Source of the DNA: Acidobacteriaceae bacterium | GTDB taxonomy: Bacteria > Acidobacteriota > Terriglobia > Terriglobales > Acidobacteriaceae | NCBI GenBank assembly: GCA_003134995.1 | Contig: PLDC01000025.1 | Location: 1-64,000, forward strand | DNA length: 64,000 bases | Reading direction: 5' to 3' | Part shown: piece after piece, positions 62,356 through 64,000 of the stretch | How the letters are laid out: every line of letters begins with the position of its first letter | Numbering within the stretch: the first letter of the stretch is position 1 | Translations under genes and position numbers: made by a program | The notes under the pieces: model-generated | The model's input: only the letters and a program-made list of their open reading frames with translations | Database searches by the model: none | Told to the model about the DNA's origin: nothing

Positions 62356-62835
62356 ATGAAGCTGCAAACATTCATGCGCGGGCGGAGTGCGAAGTCATCA
62401 CGGGGCTTCACGCTCCTTGAGTTGATGATTGCCACCACCATCCTGATCGCTCTCTCGACCATGGCGGTGCCGCTGGCGAGGCTGACCATCCAGCGAGAGA
62501 AAGAGCGCCTGCTGCGAGCCGACTTATGGCAGATGCGCGATGCCATCGACCGCTATAAGGACGCAGCCGACCGGAACCTGTTTCAGACTAAAGTGGATAG
62601 CCAAAATTATCCGCCCGACCTTGAAACGCTGGTGAAGGGCGTTGACGTGCAGGGTAAGAAGCTGCGATTTCTGCGCCAGATTCCAACCGATCCCATGACC
62701 GGCACAACCGAATGGGGCATGCGTTCGATGCAGGATGATCCAGATTCAGATTCCTGGGGCGGGCAGAGCGTGTTCGATGTCTTCACCAAGTCGCAAGGCA
62801 CGGGGCTCGACGGCACGAAGTATAAGGACTGGTAA
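62356..62835 (+). CDS. Pseudopilin (GspG-like), copy 1
   Basis: A 159-residue type IV pilin-like protein. The class III leader SAKSSRG is followed by FTLLELMIATTILIALSTMA with Glu at +5, the normal cleavage and assembly signal. The globular part (LLRADLWQMRDAIDRYKDAA; PTDPMTGTTEWGMR) has the D-P-x-T-G element near the Ca2+ site of GspG. Exported to the pilus or pseudopilus. Directly followed (no spacer) by a second pseudopilin. Confidence 0.88.
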   Translation: MKLQTFMRGRSAKSSRGFTLLELMIATTILIALSTMAVPLARLTIQREKERLLRADLWQMRDAIDRYKDAADRNLFQTKVDSQNYPPDLETLVKGVDVQGKKLRFLRQIPTDPMTGTTEWGMRSMQDDPDSDSWGGQSVFDVFTKSQGTGLDGTKYKDW

Positions 62836-63255
62836 ATGGTAAGCAGGCTAAAAATCGGGCGCGGCGTAAAGCGGCAGCAGGGTTTCACGCTGCTTGAATT
62901 GATGATCGTCATGATCATCATGCTGATACTGATGTCGATCACGGTTCCCATTTACAACCGGGCGGTGGTGAGCGCGCGCGAGGCCGTCCTGCGCAACGAC
63001 TTGTTCGAACTGCGCAAGCTGATCTCGCAGTACACGCTCGACAAGCAGAAAGCGCCGCAGTCGCTCGATGACCTGGTGCAGGCGGGCTACCTGAAAGAGC
63101 TTCCCAAGGATCCGATGACGCACGAATCGAACTGGGAGCCGAAGATGGAAGAGAATGTTATTTCAAGCCCAGACCAGCAGGACCCCGGCATCGACGATGT
63201 GCATTCTGCGTCGAATATGACCTCAAGCGACGGCACGGCCTACTCAACTTGGTAA
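62836..63255 (+). CDS. Pseudopilin (GspG-like), copy 2
   Basis: A 139-residue type IV pilin-like protein with leader GVKRQQG followed by FTLLELMIVMIIMLILMSIT and Glu at +5. The globular domain (VLRNDLFELRKLISQYTLDK; KELPKDPMTHESNW) is shorter than that of copy 1. Its ATG abuts the preceding TAA stop, so translation is probably coupled. With the neighbouring secretin it completes the outer part of the machine whose inner part is at 39.6-46.7 kb. Confidence 0.88.
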   Translation: MVSRLKIGRGVKRQQGFTLLELMIVMIIMLILMSITVPIYNRAVVSAREAVLRNDLFELRKLISQYTLDKQKAPQSLDDLVQAGYLKELPKDPMTHESNWEPKMEENVISSPDQQDPGIDDVHSASNMTSSDGTAYSTW

Positions 63256-63315
63256 ATCCGCTCTAGGCTCCCTCCAGCATTGAACACTTCCACGTTCAGC
63301 AAGTAACATCTATGC

Positions 63316-64000
63316 ATGCCCGTGGAAACTGAGATTCAGGGTTACGCCTCCATTCGCGCGCCTCGCGGAAACACCATCACTAGCAAAGGCTGGCAGCAGG
63401 AAGCTGCCATGCGCATGCTCATGAACAACCTCGACGCCGACGTAGCCGAGCGCCCGCAGGATCTAGTCGTCTACGGCGGAACCGGCCGCGCTGCCCGCAG
63501 TTGGGAGGCTTACCACGCGATCATTGCCACTCTGAAAAAGCTTGAGAACGACGAGACTTTGCTGGTGCAATCGGGCAAGCCGGTCGGCGTGTTCACGACG
63601 CACGATCATGCGCCGCGCGTGCTCATCGCGAATTCGAATCTCGTAGGCCATTGGTCGAACTGGGAGAAGTTCAACGAACTCGAGCGCGCCGGTCTGATGA
63701 TGTACGGGCAGATGACTGCGGGTTCGTGGATCTATATCGGGTCACAAGGAATTGTGCAGGGAACGTTCGAAACATTTTCAGCGGCAGGCGAAAAACATTT
63801 CGGTGGAGACCTCGCTGGCAAGCTGATCGTCTCCGGCGGAATGGGCGGAATGGGCGGCGCGCAGCCTCTGGCCGCGACCATGACAGGCGCGGCGTTTCTG
63901 GGGATCGACGTTGATCCGGAGCGCATTAAGAAGCGGCTGAAGACTGGCTATTGCGACTTCATGGTGACCACGCTCGATGAAGCACTGCGCATTCTGAAGA
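63316..64000 (+). CDS. hutU: Urocanate hydratase, truncated by the window edge
   Basis: The ATG at 63316 opens a frame that runs off the window (about 228 residues seen). [74 protein letters not shown] and [20 protein letters not shown] are signatures of urocanate hydratase, which converts urocanate to imidazolonepropionate in histidine breakdown using NAD. The full enzyme is about 550 residues. No other hut gene is in the window. It is not clearly linked to the pseudopilins, being preceded by 60 bp without a ribosome binding site. Confidence 0.93.
   Translation, partial: MPVETEIQGYASIRAPRGNTITSKGWQQEAAMRMLMNNLDADVAERPQDLVVYGGTGRAARSWEAYHAIIATLKKLENDETLLVQSGKPVGVFTTHDHAPRVLIANSNLVGHWSNWEKFNELERAGLMMYGQMTAGSWIYIGSQGIVQGTFETFSAAGEKHFGGDLAGKLIVSGGMGGMGGAQPLAATMTGAAFLGIDVDPERIKKRLKTGYCDFMVTTLDEALRILK

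Overview
The window looks like chromosome from an Acidobacteriota bacterium, probably a soil or peat member of the Terriglobia (Koribacter or Sulfotelmatobacter type). This rests on gene content, not on a marker gene. It has a GloVer tandem-repeat protein, a very long BNR/Ig-like secreted protein that ends in a membrane segment and a poly-Gly stretch, lipoproteins with Ig-like domains, DUF3467, pentapeptide-TIR proteins and many GC-rich palindromic intergenic repeats. Coding density is high, GC is moderately high, and several starts are GTG or TTG backed by clear ribosome binding sites.

Layout. 0-3.4 kb: a recombinase-in-trio (RIT) element of three overlapping tyrosine recombinase genes on the minus strand. 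3.5-9.8 kb: small membrane, regulatory and zinc-ribbon genes, a Crp/Fnr regulator preceded by a compact inverted-repeat structure that may be a structured RNA, and a 588-residue protein of unknown function. 9.9-16.8 kb: secreted proteins, including two paralogous lipoproteins with Ig-like regions and a hydrolase-like serine motif. 17.4-20.2 kb: a tandem pair of flavin-dependent halogenase-like genes with near-identical leaders. 20.3-26 kb: a cation/proton antiporter with a small membrane-anchored partner, galE, a LuxR-type regulator with a degenerate receiver, and lhgO. 26-36.7 kb: the giant BNR protein, a mod molybdate transporter operon with an extra Cys-containing protein, a GT39 glycosyltransferase, DUF3467 and GAF proteins. 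36.7-39.6 kb: the GloVer protein, tRNA-Leu(UAG) and an A-type Fe-S carrier. 39.6-46.7 kb: a type IV pilus/type II secretion operon (pilC, pilB, pilM, pilN, pilO, a PilP/GspC-like gene and an atypical pseudopilin). 47-56 kb: lolA, a TPR plus double aspartyl-protease protein, an M1 peptidase, membrane proteins, a Tat-exported FAD oxidoreductase and an Smr protein. 56.4-58.9 kb: two tandem pentapeptide-repeat/TIR proteins. 59.1-64 kb: smpB, a secretin with a C-terminal cohesin-like domain, two major pseudopilin-type genes, and the 5' part of hutU, cut by the window edge.

How genes fit together. The two pilus/secretion clusters, 13 kb apart and on opposite strands, together supply an ATPase, inner-membrane platform, alignment proteins, secretin and pseudopilins. 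No prepilin peptidase or retraction ATPase is visible. The mod genes form a complete molybdate importer. Duplication in place recurs: halogenases, hydrolase lipoproteins, pentapeptide-TIR proteins and pseudopilins all occur as adjacent pairs. Palindromic repeats lie directly 5' of several start codons (pilN, pilM, pilB, smr, smpB), an unusual placement that may affect expression. No CRISPR array, rRNA gene or prophage structural gene was seen. The strongest candidates for undescribed biology are the pentapeptide-TIR pair, the halogenase pair and the structured element upstream of the Crp/Fnr gene.
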